Source of the DNA: Variovorax paradoxus
GTDB lineage: Bacteria; Pseudomonadota; Gammaproteobacteria; Burkholderiales; Burkholderiaceae_C
DNA length: 64,000 bases
Reading direction: 5' to 3'
Assembly (NCBI RefSeq): GCF_000834655.1
Contig: NZ_JXQQ01000033.1
Location: 62,001 to 126,000 of the forward strand
A model generated the notes under the pieces. That model did no database searches and was not told the origin of the DNA. It was given only the letters and a program-made list of their open reading frames with translations. Position 1 is the first letter of the stretch. Every line of letters begins with the position of its first letter. The position numbers and the translations under genes were made by a program. This document shows positions 36,668 to 44,479 of this stretch, one piece after another.

Positions 36668-37537
36668 CTAGTCCGGTTGCGCCGCGGGCTGGCGCTGCAG
36701 CTGCACCGGCAGCGTCACGGAGAACACCGAGCCCTTGCCGAGTTCGCTTGCCACTTCGACCCGGCCGCCCAGCAGCCCCGCGAGCTGCCTGCACAGGGAC
36801 AGGCCCAGACCTGTGCCGCGCAGGCGCTTTTGCACCGGCGAGTCGACCTGGGAGAAGTCGTCGAACACCGCGGCATGGTGTTCGGGCGCGATACCGATGC
36901 CGGTGTCCGCGACCGAAAACCGGATCGAGTCTTCGCCCACCGGCATCGCCGTCACCCGCACCTCGCCATGTGGCGTGAACTTCAACGCGTTGGAGATGAA
37001 GTTGCGCAGGATCTGAGAGAGCTTGCGGTCATCGGTGTAGAGCTTGGGCAGGCCTTCGGGCTCCTCGAAGATCAGCGCGGTGGCCGGGTTGTGCAGCACC
37101 GGGCGGAACATGCCGCGCAGCGCGGAGAAGAGGTCGACCATCTCGAACCACGCCGGCGAGATGTCGACGCGGCCGGCCTCGATCTTGGCCAGGTCGAGCA
37201 GGTCGTCGACCATTTCGGCCAACTCGGTCGCGGTGGTGTCCACGAAGCCGACCTGCTTTTCCTGCTCGGGGGTCAGCGGCCCGTCGACCCGATCGCTGAG
37301 CAGCCTTGCGATGCTGCGGATCGCGCTGATAGGCGTGCGGAATTCATGGCTCATGTAGGCCAGGAAGCGGCTCTTGAGTTCGGTGGCCTTCTGAAGCTGC
37401 TCCGCCTGGGCGTCGAGCTCGGCGTAGAGCGCCACCACGCCGCGGTTGGTCTCCTCGAGCTCCGCGCGCAATTCGTCGACTTCGCGTCGACTGGCCGCAA
37501 GCGCATCTTCTGCATCGACCACGTCGGTGCTGTTCAT
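36668..37537 (-). CDS. Soluble sensor histidine kinase
   Basis: 289 residues. A coiled coil (about 10-55, EVDELRAELEETNRGVVALY) leads to the HisKA region with AYMSHEFRTPISAIRS and a catalytic domain (NFISNALKFTP, VADTGIGIAPEH, GTGLGLSLCRQLAGLLGG). No membrane segment or sensor domain, so input probably comes from protein contacts, here with stressosome components. Between the RsbX-like phosphatase and the hybrid kinase genes, with gaps of three and two bases. Confidence 0.92.
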   Translation of the reverse strand: MNSTDVVDAEDALAASRREVDELRAELEETNRGVVALYAELDAQAEQLQKATELKSRFLAYMSHEFRTPISAIRSIARLLSDRVDGPLTPEQEKQVGFVDTTATELAEMVDDLLDLAKIEAGRVDISPAWFEMVDLFSALRGMFRPVLHNPATALIFEEPEGLPKLYTDDRKLSQILRNFISNALKFTPHGEVRVTAMPVGEDSIRFSVADTGIGIAPEHHAAVFDDFSQVDSPVQKRLRGTGLGLSLCRQLAGLLGGRVEVASELGKGSVFSVTLPVQLQRQPAAQPD

Positions 37538-37540
37538 TGG

Positions 37541-38569
37541 CTATTCCTTCCGGCGCATCACCACGATGGTCGCATCGTCACGGTGACGGGTATGGTCGCG
37601 CAAAAGGACCGCCGCGACCAGCGTGGGATCCCTCTGCAGCAATGGGCGGATGCGATCGACGCTCCAGCGCGTCTCGATGCCGTCGCTGTGCAGCACCACC
37701 AGCGCATGCGCCGGCAGCTCGAACGAGGTGATCTCGGGCTTGCGGATCTGCATGCCGGCGGTGCCGTGCTGGGTGACGATCGATTTGTCGAACACGCCCG
37801 ACAGCACCCGGCCCACGATGTTGCCGGCGCCGCTGTAGGAGACAGTGCCGGCGGCTGCATCGACGCGCAGCGCGCAGATGGCGGCCCCGCGGGTGGTCTG
37901 CAGCGCGCGATGCACGCGCTGCACGGTCTCGCGCAGGTCGTCCTGCGGCGCGTCGGCGAAGGCCGCGGTGGCTGCGTCGGACGCCTTGGCCGCCTCGGGT
38001 CCGTGGCCCAGACCATCCGCCATGAGAAGCGTGGTCTGCCCCTCCTGGGTGAAGCCGGCCCAGCCGTCGCCGCACACCGACTCGTGCGGTGCGGGCAGGC
38101 AGACCGCGCCGATCTCGAGCGCTGGCGCGGTAGCGCTGCCCGCCGAGGCGCCGGGCGAGGCGATCTGGCGCACGCGCGCCACGCTCACCGTCCCGTCGGG
38201 CACGGAGGAATGGATATCGAATTCGTTCGCCAGCCGTCGCACGGCGCCCAGGCCGGTGCCCGGCGTGCTGCCCGAGGAGTGGCCGTCCTGCATGGCGAGC
38301 GGGATGTCCGGAATGCCCGGGCCTTCGTCGATGGAAATCAGTTCGACCTCGCTGGCTGTCGGGCGCGAAGCTATCAGCAGCCGGCCACGGGTGGCATGGC
38401 GGTGCAGGTTGGTGCCCAGCTCCGTCACCACCAACGCCAGACGGCCGGCATCGACCTCGCCCCAACCCATTTCCGCGGCGGCCTGGGCCGCATGCCGACG
38501 CGCCTCGCCCACGCGGCTCGCGTCGTCCATGGGAAACGCCTTGTGTGTCCAGCCCGTGGTCACTTCCAC
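37541..38569 (-). CDS. ATP-binding anti-sigma-like / SpoIIE (RsbX-type) phosphatase fusion
   Basis: 342 residues. The N-terminal 130 form an HATPase_c domain of the RsbT/RsbW type (LVVTELGTNLHRHATRGRLL, IDEGPGIPD, GTGLGAVRRLANEFD). The C-terminal 200 form a PP2C-like SpoIIE domain (GDGWAGFTQEGQTTLLMADG, VSYSGAGNIVGRV, LHSDGIETRW, RDDATIVVMRR). RsbX resets stressosomes by dephosphorylating RsbR and RsbS; here the same protein also has a kinase-like fold. GTG 38569 overlaps the rsbT stop by ten bases, implying coupled translation. Confidence 0.88.
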   Translation of the reverse strand: MEVTTGWTHKAFPMDDASRVGEARRHAAQAAAEMGWGEVDAGRLALVVTELGTNLHRHATRGRLLIASRPTASEVELISIDEGPGIPDIPLAMQDGHSSGSTPGTGLGAVRRLANEFDIHSSVPDGTVSVARVRQIASPGASAGSATAPALEIGAVCLPAPHESVCGDGWAGFTQEGQTTLLMADGLGHGPEAAKASDAATAAFADAPQDDLRETVQRVHRALQTTRGAAICALRVDAAAGTVSYSGAGNIVGRVLSGVFDKSIVTQHGTAGMQIRKPEITSFELPAHALVVLHSDGIETRWSVDRIRPLLQRDPTLVAAVLLRDHTRHRDDATIVVMRRKE

Positions 38570-38964
38570 TTGGTGATACTCACTCGGGTGCCCTGGCCCG
38601 ACGCCGACACGATGTCGAAGTCATTGACGAGCCGCTTGCTGCCGGGCAGCCCCAGGCCCATGCCGCTGCCGCTGGTCCAACCGTCGGTCAGGGCCAGGGC
38701 GAGGTCGGGGATGCCGGGCCCTTCGTCCTCGAAGTGCAGCATCAGGCCGCGCCGCCCGTTGCGTTCGACGAATTCCCAGCGCATGCGACCCCCGCCGCCG
38801 TGGATGAGGGTGTTGCGGGACAGTTCGCTCGCGGCCGTGATCATCTTCGTCTGATCGACCAGCGAGAGCTTCAGATCCTGGCAAAGGGCGCGCACCATCT
38901 GGCGGCTGGCGACGATGTTCTGCTCGGTGAGCAGCGGCAACGTGCCTGAGGTTTCAATGGTCAA
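38560..38964 (-). CDS. rsbT: RsbT-like serine/threonine switch kinase
   Basis: 134 residues, a GHKL ATPase domain: ITAASELSRNTLIHGGGG (N box), EDEGPGIPDLALAL (G1), GSGMGLGLPGSKRLVNDFDI (G2). Family members phosphorylate RsbR and RsbS and are then released to switch on an output. The start is TTG at 38964, overlapping the rsbS stop by eleven bases. Length matches RsbT. Output partner is not an RsbU here; two histidine kinases follow instead. Confidence 0.9.
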   Translation of the reverse strand: MTIETSGTLPLLTEQNIVASRQMVRALCQDLKLSLVDQTKMITAASELSRNTLIHGGGGRMRWEFVERNGRRGLMLHFEDEGPGIPDLALALTDGWTSGSGMGLGLPGSKRLVNDFDIVSASGQGTRVSITKWK

Positions 38965-39328
38965 GGACGTTCTCCAGCCGGGAACGCCGCAGAAGCTCCA
39001 TGCCGCGCTCGACGTTGAGCGCCGTCTTCACGCCCTCGAGGGACAGGCCGAGTTCGACGAGCGTGATGGCCACCGCGGGCTGCATGCCCACCACCACGGT
39101 CGTCGCAGAAAGGATGCGGGCAATGCCTGAAATGCTGGTGAGCATGCGCCCGACGAACGAGTCGACGATCTCGAGGGCCGAGATGTCGATCATCACGCCC
39201 GAGGCACCGGTCTTGGCGATGCGGTCCGCCAGATCGTCCTGGAGGGTCAGTGCGGTCTGGTCCTGCATGTCGACCTGGATGGTCACCAGCAGCGTCTCGC
39301 CCATGCGAAGGATTGGAATGCGATCCAC
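38954..39328 (-). CDS. rsbS: RsbS-like STAS protein of the stressosome
   Basis: 124 residues, a single STAS domain: IPILRMGETLLVTIQVDMQD, then GVMIDISALEIVDSFVGRML, in which Ser57 matches the serine phosphorylated by RsbT in Bacillus RsbS. Structural core of the stressosome shell with RsbR. GTG 39328 has GAAAGG eight bases upstream; longer frames lack such a site. It lies ten bases after rsbR. Confidence 0.9.
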   Translation of the reverse strand: MDRIPILRMGETLLVTIQVDMQDQTALTLQDDLADRIAKTGASGVMIDISALEIVDSFVGRMLTSISGIARILSATTVVVGMQPAVAITLVELGLSLEGVKTALNVERGMELLRRSRLENVLDH

Positions 39329-39338
39329 GGCACGCCTT

Positions 39339-40184
39339 TCAGTTGTCGCGCGAGACGCGCCAGCCGGTCTGCTGCAGTGCGAGCGCGAGCGCATCGGCCA
39401 GCGTCGCCTTGGTGCGCACGCCTTGCAGGTCGATGCCCAGATGCACGATGGTCTGTGCGATCTGCGGCCGGATCCCGCTGATGATGCAATCGGCGCCCAT
39501 GAGGCGGATCGCGGTCACCGTCTTGAGCAGGTGCTGCGCCACCAGCGTATCGACCGTGGGCACGCCCGTGATGTCGATGATGGCGAGTTCGGAGCCGGTC
39601 TCCACGATGCGCTGCAGCAGGGCTTCCATCACCATCTGCGTGCGGCTGCTGTCGAGCACGCCGATCATCGGCACGGCGAGCACGCCTTCCCACAGCTTGA
39701 CGACCGGCGTGGACAGCTCCAGCAGCTCTTCCTGCTGGCGACGGATGATCTCCTCGCGGGCCTGCTGGTAGGTGGCCACGGTGTTCTGTGCCAGCTTGTC
39801 GACGGTGGTCGACAACGCCCAGAGGGAAGCGGCCATGGCGACTGGGTCCGCGGCCAGGCGCTTCTGGATGGCGGCGAAGAGCGGTTTTTTCAGCGCGAGC
39901 ACGAAGAGGCTGGTCTCTGCGGCCGTCTGGCCTTTCGCTGCGCGCGTCTTGGACAGTGCGCCCAGTGTCTCGCGAAGGCCGGCCCAGGCGGGCGCCTCGA
40001 ATCGCGAGGGATCGCCGTCCGCCTGCAGGCCATCGCGCAACTGGGCCAGGATGTCGGCCGCTTCGGCATGCGCTGCTCGGCGCGCGCCGGGTTCGCTCAC
40101 CTGAGCTTCATCGAGCCAGGTATCGATGACGGTGGTTTCATCCTCGCGCAGGGTGGCCAGCAACGCTTGGTATTCGCTCTTCAT
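39339..40184 (-). CDS. rsbR: RsbR-like stressosome sensor
   Basis: 281 residues. The helical N-terminal 155 look like an RsbRD-type sensory domain, not a haem globin; the C-terminal 125 are a STAS domain (VPMIGVLDSSRTQMVMEALL, IIDITGVPTVDTLVAQHLLK, CIISGIRPQIAQTIVHLGID). Thr206 and Ser236 lie in the segments where Bacillus RsbR carries its RsbT-phosphorylated threonines (mapping by eye). AGAGGA precedes ATG 40184 by seven bases. First gene of a six-gene operon; the 266 bases upstream must hold its promoter, but no clear box was found. Confidence 0.9.
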   Translation of the reverse strand: MKSEYQALLATLREDETTVIDTWLDEAQVSEPGARRAAHAEAADILAQLRDGLQADGDPSRFEAPAWAGLRETLGALSKTRAAKGQTAAETSLFVLALKKPLFAAIQKRLAADPVAMAASLWALSTTVDKLAQNTVATYQQAREEIIRRQQEELLELSTPVVKLWEGVLAVPMIGVLDSSRTQMVMEALLQRIVETGSELAIIDITGVPTVDTLVAQHLLKTVTAIRLMGADCIISGIRPQIAQTIVHLGIDLQGVRTKATLADALALALQQTGWRVSRDN

Positions 40185-40450
40185 GAAGTTCCTCTGGAAT
40201 TTGGAGTGGCGGTCTTTCAACGACCTGCTTGTAGACCACGCTTGCGCCTGCCGCGAAAGGTCAAGTTACAGATCGTAGCCGGTGCATCCGTGCCCGGGCA
40301 CGGTTTCGTCACCAAAGAATCGTCAGTTCGTGTAGGCCGTTTCTCACACGCGCAGGCGCCTCTAAGCGATCTTGTGAAGGGCCGCAATGTCTTTTGCTTG
40401 GGCTCGATCAAATGGCGATGCGATGTGGCTCCTGGTTTCGTCGGGTCGAC

Positions 40451-40723
40451 CTAGCGCAATCGTGCAATGTCCGAGGCGAGCAGCTCCATGGGATTGTTGA
40501 CGGTGTAGTAGCCGCCCCGTGCCAGCTTGGCGCGAATGGCCGCATGGATGGCGTCCATGTTGATGACGTACGCCAGCGTCAACGATTGCCCTGCGCTTCG
40601 TGCGCCGAAGTGATCGTCGAACACATCGCGACTGATCTTCACGGGCGTGCTCTCCCTGCCGCGGCGCATGCGCACTTCCAGCCACTCTTCATCTGCGTCG
40701 GTTGCAGTCGGTCTGTTTCCCAT
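40451..40723 (-). CDS. Small conserved-looking protein, DUF1488-like
   Basis: 90 residues, no signal or membrane segment. VKISRDVFDDHFGARS and AIHAAIRAKLARGGYYTVNN recall short DUF1488 proteins, whose function is unknown; the match is from memory and weak. It stands alone between the stressosome operon and a non-coding stretch. Codon use fits the genome. Confidence 0.6.
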   Translation of the reverse strand: MGNRPTATDADEEWLEVRMRRGRESTPVKISRDVFDDHFGARSAGQSLTLAYVINMDAIHAAIRAKLARGGYYTVNNPMELLASDIARLR

Positions 40724-41089
40724 GCGTTTGCTTCGCCCTTCTGGACTCGCCGAGGACGTGGGCGAGCAAGCACGGCGATCGACGGGCCCTTCATGGCGGA
40801 TGCACCGGTGCCGATGTCGGTTCGGCAAAAGGTCCGCAGGCGTGAGGCGTGACAGCCAGGAAACCTTAGGCAGAAGGGCCCGGCATGTCTGTCGGAGGTA
40901 GCAGCGATGCGCAAGGAAGGGGCGCCGAGTGTGAACGGGTTCACACCCTGGCGCTGCTGCGGACGATCTGGCGGCATCGTCCGTGGGCGATACGCGCAAA
41001 CCGCATAACCAAGCGCGAAAACCGGATTTCCCTCCTGTCGAGCCGCAGGCAAGACTCGAAGGCTCTCCGACAACCTTCGTCTTCCCCGG
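40724..41089. other. Non-coding stretch before the monooxygenase operon
   Basis: 366 bases without a convincing gene. It holds the perfect palindrome at 40929-40946 and presumably the promoter of the monooxygenase operon. No terminator for the minus-strand gene's upstream side or other element was recognised. Confidence 0.5.
40929..40946. promoter_or_regulatory. Perfect 18-bp palindrome (possible operator)
   Basis: GTGTGAAC-GG-GTTCACAC, 143 bases before the monooxygenase ATG. Size and symmetry fit a dimeric repressor site (GntR, TetR or LacI class). No regulator gene is adjacent. Confidence 0.5.
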
Positions 41090-42166
41090 ATGCCCGGCAT
41101 TTCCAGCAACCCTTCGCGCCCGCTTCGCCTCGGCTTCTTCAGCCGCCTGCTCGACGACACCTCCGCCGCCGAACGCTACCGCCTTGTCGCCGCGCAGGTC
41201 GCCCATGCCGAGGCCTTCGGCTTCGATTCGGCCTGGGTGGCGCAGCACCACTTTCACGAACACGAGGGCGGGCTGCCGTCGCCGTTCGTGTTCCTGGCCT
41301 ACGTGGCCTCGCGCACCAAGCGCATCCGGCTGGGCACGGGCATCGTCACGCTGCCGCTGGAGAACGCAGTGCGCGTGGCCGAGGATGCGGTCGTGCTCGA
41401 CCTGCTCTCGAAGGGCCGCCTGGAGGTGGGCGTGGGAACGGGGGGCACGCCCGAGTCGTTCGCCGCGTTCGGGCTGGACGGCAACGACCGCTCGGCCCTT
41501 TTCGCAAGACAGCTGGCCGCGGTTCGAGCGGCGTGGGCAGGCCAGCCGCTTGCGGGCGGCGACACGCTGTACCCCGCCGGCGCGCCATTGCTCGACCGCA
41601 TCTGGCAGGCCACGTTCTCGGTGAGCGGCGGCACGCGCGCGGGGCAGGCCGGCGACGGGCTCATGCTCTCCCGCACGCAGCCGCGTCCCGAACACGCGCC
41701 CGATGCGTCGCTCGCCGATATACAGAACCCGATCGTCGATGCCTACCTGGCTGCGCTGCCGCCCAGCCGTGCGCCGCGCATCGTGGGCTCGCGCAGCGTC
41801 TTCGTGGCGGACACGCGCAAGGAGGCGCTGCGCCTCGCGGACATCGGGCTGCGCCGCTCGGCCGCCCGCTTCGCCGCCTCGGGGCAAGCCGGTCTCGCAG
41901 ACCGTGCCGGTCCGGATGCCTCGCTCGAACAGTTGATCGCTGCCTATGACGTGCACGTCGGCTCGCCCGAGGACGTGATCGCTTCGCTGCGCGCCGACCG
42001 CACGCTCTCGCGCGTGACCGACCTGGTCTGCCAGGTGCATTCGGTCGATCCGCCGCACGAGGCGATCCTGCGCTCCATCGAACTGACCGCCACCGTGGTC
42101 GCGCCGGCCCTGGGCTGGGCGCGGGGCGAGGGCGTGTCGGACCTTCAATCCCTTGCACTTCTCTAG
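41090..42166 (+). CDS. Luciferase-like FMN monooxygenase (KPN_01858-type)
   Basis: 358-residue LLM-class flavin-dependent monooxygenase: RLGFFSRLLDD at the start, FDSAWVAQHHFHEHEGGLPS near 40, IRLGTGIVTLPLENAVRVAEDA near 85, GRLEVGVGTGG near 115, and QAGDGLMLSRTQ. Such enzymes use FMNH2 from a partner reductase to open C-S, C-N or C-C bonds. First of three plus-strand genes with two CMD-fold proteins, a set I recall from the KPN_01858/Avi_7170/Avi_7169 families. Substrate unknown; the converging SsuABC-like importer hints at an organosulfur or related compound. Confidence 0.87.
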   Translation: MPGISSNPSRPLRLGFFSRLLDDTSAAERYRLVAAQVAHAEAFGFDSAWVAQHHFHEHEGGLPSPFVFLAYVASRTKRIRLGTGIVTLPLENAVRVAEDAVVLDLLSKGRLEVGVGTGGTPESFAAFGLDGNDRSALFARQLAAVRAAWAGQPLAGGDTLYPAGAPLLDRIWQATFSVSGGTRAGQAGDGLMLSRTQPRPEHAPDASLADIQNPIVDAYLAALPPSRAPRIVGSRSVFVADTRKEALRLADIGLRRSAARFAASGQAGLADRAGPDASLEQLIAAYDVHVGSPEDVIASLRADRTLSRVTDLVCQVHSVDPPHEAILRSIELTATVVAPALGWARGEGVSDLQSLALL

Positions 42167-42178
42167 GCTGGACTTCCC

Positions 42179-42823
42179 ATGAACGCCACGGTTTCTTCTC
42201 CTGCATCGGCGGTGCCCGATGTGATCGACCGGCTCGTCGGCATCGCGCCGGGCAGCCATCTCGACGAGGTTCGCGCGCAGCGCGAGCAGGCGCGCACGAA
42301 CGCGCAGCAGAGCTACCTCTCGCTGTTCGCGCCGACGCCGCCCGTGTTCGGCGACTTCGAGATCGCGGACCGGTTCGCCATCGCCGCCTTCGTGGCCGGA
42401 CTGCACGGGCACCCCGACGTGGCGCGCTTCTATGCCGACGCGATGGCCGGGCAGGGCGCGCGCACGGGGTTGGCCGAGGCCATCGCCATCGAAACGCAGC
42501 GAGGCGCCGCGGAAGGGCCTTATGGGCGCTATCCCGCGGGCCCGCTCAGTGCAGAGGACGTGCCCGGACCTTCCTATGCTGTCGACGCCGCGCAGCACGC
42601 GGTGCTCGGCGAGCGGCTTTCGGCCGGCCTCGCGCATGCGCACCTGCTGGTCTTCCATCCGCGCGATGCGAGCCCGGCCGCGCTGCAGGCGCTGCTCGAT
42701 GCCGGCTGGACGAGCACCGGGATCGTGACGCTGTCGCAGCTCGTGGCATTTCTCGCGTTCCAGATCCGCGTCGTCGTCGGCCTGAAGGCGCTGGCGCAAC
42801 GGCCCGTCACCCTGGTCGATTGA
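42179..42823 (+). CDS. CMD-fold protein (Avi_7170-type)
   Basis: 214 residues. VIDRLVGIAPGSHLDEVRAQ opens the protein; FEIADRFAIAAFVAGLHGHP and a hydrophobic TLSQLVAFLAFQIRVVVGL near the end follow the carboxymuconolactone-decarboxylase-like CMD fold, but the CXXC pair typical of AhpD is missing. It may be a non-catalytic partner of the next protein or an isomerase. It follows the monooxygenase gene by 12 bases and precedes the AhpD-like gene by 17. Confidence 0.78.
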   Translation: MNATVSSPASAVPDVIDRLVGIAPGSHLDEVRAQREQARTNAQQSYLSLFAPTPPVFGDFEIADRFAIAAFVAGLHGHPDVARFYADAMAGQGARTGLAEAIAIETQRGAAEGPYGRYPAGPLSAEDVPGPSYAVDAAQHAVLGERLSAGLAHAHLLVFHPRDASPAALQALLDAGWTSTGIVTLSQLVAFLAFQIRVVVGLKALAQRPVTLVD

Positions 42824-42840
42824 CCGATCCGAGGCACCCC

Positions 42841-43452
42841 ATGACCACAGAATCCACGCTGACCCATCCCGGCAACACCCACCCGAGCGTCTTCACGCAG
42901 GCGCAGCTCGAATGGCTGCCCTGGCTGGAGCCGCTGCCCGAAGCCGAACTGACCGAGCGGCACTTCGCCGGACTGGTGGACGCATCGCGCGCCAAGTCGC
43001 CTTACTTCCGCCTGCTGGCGCGCGACCCCGACATCCTGGGCGCGCGCACCCGCACCGACAAGGACATCTTCTACAACCCCGAAGCGGGCCTCCCGCGCGC
43101 CGAGCGCGAGCTTTCGGCGGCCGCGGCCTCTCGCTACAACGGGTGCATCTACTGCGCCGCGGTGCACGCGCGCTTCGCCTCGCATTTCTCGCAGCGCACC
43201 GGCGACGTGCAGCGCCTGCTCGACGAAGGCGTGAAAGCCGACCTGGGCGAGCGCTGGAACGCGATCGTCGCGGCCTCGGTCGCGCTGTCGGCCACGCCTT
43301 CGGCGTTCGGGCCCGAGCACATCGAGCTGCTGCGCGCGCAGGGGCTGGACGACCTGGCGATTGCCGACGTGATCCACGGCGCGGCTTTCTTCAACTGGGC
43401 CAACCGCCTGATGCTGTCGCTGGGCGAGCCGCAGGAGAACGCGGGCGCCTGA
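42841..43452 (+). CDS. Alkylhydroperoxidase-like CMD protein (Avi_7169-type)
   Basis: 203 residues with the AhpD redox motif CXXCXXXH in YNGCIYCAAVHARF near 100. Related proteins reduce peroxides via these cysteines. Conserved WLPWLEPLPEAELTE and DLAIADVIHGAAFFNWANRL flank it. GAGG precedes the ATG by seven bases; an upstream TTG at 42820 lacks this. Possibly disposes of a peroxide formed by the monooxygenase, or acts on its product. Convergent with the ABC ATPase gene, 16 bases away. Confidence 0.82.
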   Translation: MTTESTLTHPGNTHPSVFTQAQLEWLPWLEPLPEAELTERHFAGLVDASRAKSPYFRLLARDPDILGARTRTDKDIFYNPEAGLPRAERELSAAAASRYNGCIYCAAVHARFASHFSQRTGDVQRLLDEGVKADLGERWNAIVAASVALSATPSAFGPEHIELLRAQGLDDLAIADVIHGAAFFNWANRLMLSLGEPQENAGA

Positions 43453-43468
43453 GCACTCCGGCGTTCGT

Positions 43469-44329
43469 TCACCAGGCCAGTTGCAGCCGCTGCGGCACGG
43501 CGCCGATGGGCAGCCCCCCACGCGGCGGCGGCGTCACCCGCGGATGCGGCTCGGTGTCCAGGAAATCGCTCAGCACATCGTCCCGCAACCGGATGAACGC
43601 CGGATCGCTCCGGTTGCGCGGATGCGGCAGGTCGACATCGACGATGCGCCGGATGCGCCCCGGCGAGGGCTGCATCACCACCACGCGGTTGCCGAGGAAC
43701 ACGGCTTCCTCCACGTCGTGGGTCACCAGCAGCATCGTGATCTGCTCCTTCTGCCAGATGCGCTGAAGTTCGTTCTGCAGCCGCGAGCGCGTGAGTGCGT
43801 CGAGCGCGCCGAAGGGCTCGTCCAGCAGCAGCACGCGCGGGCGGTTGACCAGCCCGCGCGCGATGGCCACGCGCTGGGCCATGCCGCCCGAGATTTCGTG
43901 CGGCCACGAGCGCTCGAAGCCGCCCAGGCCCACCAGCGCCACATGCTCGGCCACCAGCTCGGCCTTTTCCTTCGCGCTGTAGGGCGCGTTGCGCAGGCCC
44001 ACGGCGATGTTCTGCGCTACGGTGAGCCACGGAAAGAGCCGGTGGTCCTGGAACACGATGCCGCGCTCGCGCCCGGTGCCCGAGATCGGCTGGCCGCCCA
44101 GGAGGATCTGGCCTTCGTACTGGTCGTCCAGCCCGAGCACCAGTCGCAGCAGCGTCGACTTGCCGCAGCCGCTCGCGCCCACGATGCTCACGAAGCTGCC
44201 GGCGGGCACGTGCAGGTCGATGTGGTCCAGCACCTGCAGTTCGCCGCCGTCGGACTGCGTGTTCGCGTAGCGCTTGCCGAGGGCGCGGATGTCGAGTTCG
44301 TTCGAGGCGGTGATGGTTGCGTTGCTCAT
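43469..44329 (-). CDS. ABC importer ATPase, SsuB/TauB-like
   Basis: 286 residues. Walker A VGASGCGKSTLL near 50, FQDHRLFPWLTVAQN (Q loop), ISGGMAQR signature near 150 and Walker [13 protein letters not shown] near 170, VTHDVEEA H-loop. Family members drive uptake of sulfonates, taurine or nitrate. Last gene of the minus-strand transport operon, 150 bases beyond the permease gene and separated by a REP-like repeat, so its expression may be reduced or independent. The C-terminal 30 residues are extra and proline-rich. Confidence 0.9.
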   Translation of the reverse strand: MSNATITASNELDIRALGKRYANTQSDGGELQVLDHIDLHVPAGSFVSIVGASGCGKSTLLRLVLGLDDQYEGQILLGGQPISGTGRERGIVFQDHRLFPWLTVAQNIAVGLRNAPYSAKEKAELVAEHVALVGLGGFERSWPHEISGGMAQRVAIARGLVNRPRVLLLDEPFGALDALTRSRLQNELQRIWQKEQITMLLVTHDVEEAVFLGNRVVVMQPSPGRIRRIVDVDLPHPRNRSDPAFIRLRDDVLSDFLDTEPHPRVTPPPRGGLPIGAVPQRLQLAW

Positions 44330-44387
44330 GGGTTCGATGGGTTATGCGATGTCATGCGGATACGGGCTGTGCCGAGCTGAAGACCGC

Positions 44388-44451
44388 AACCGTTCGGGCC
44401 GAGCTTGTCGGGGGGGGCGCGGCGCTTCGACAGGCTCAGCGTGAACGGGTT
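44388..44451. repeat. REP-like imperfect palindrome
   Basis: Arms 44388-44410 and 44428-44451 (CGACAGGCTCAGC and complement) pair over about 21 bases with four mismatches. The right arm resembles the CTTCGACAGGCTCAG...GAACGG repeat scattered through many proteobacterial genomes, Comamonadaceae included (from memory). It interrupts the transporter operon between permease and ATPase genes. Confidence 0.65.
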
Positions 44452-44479
44452 GGGGTCTGTTGGCTCGGCACAAGTCGGT

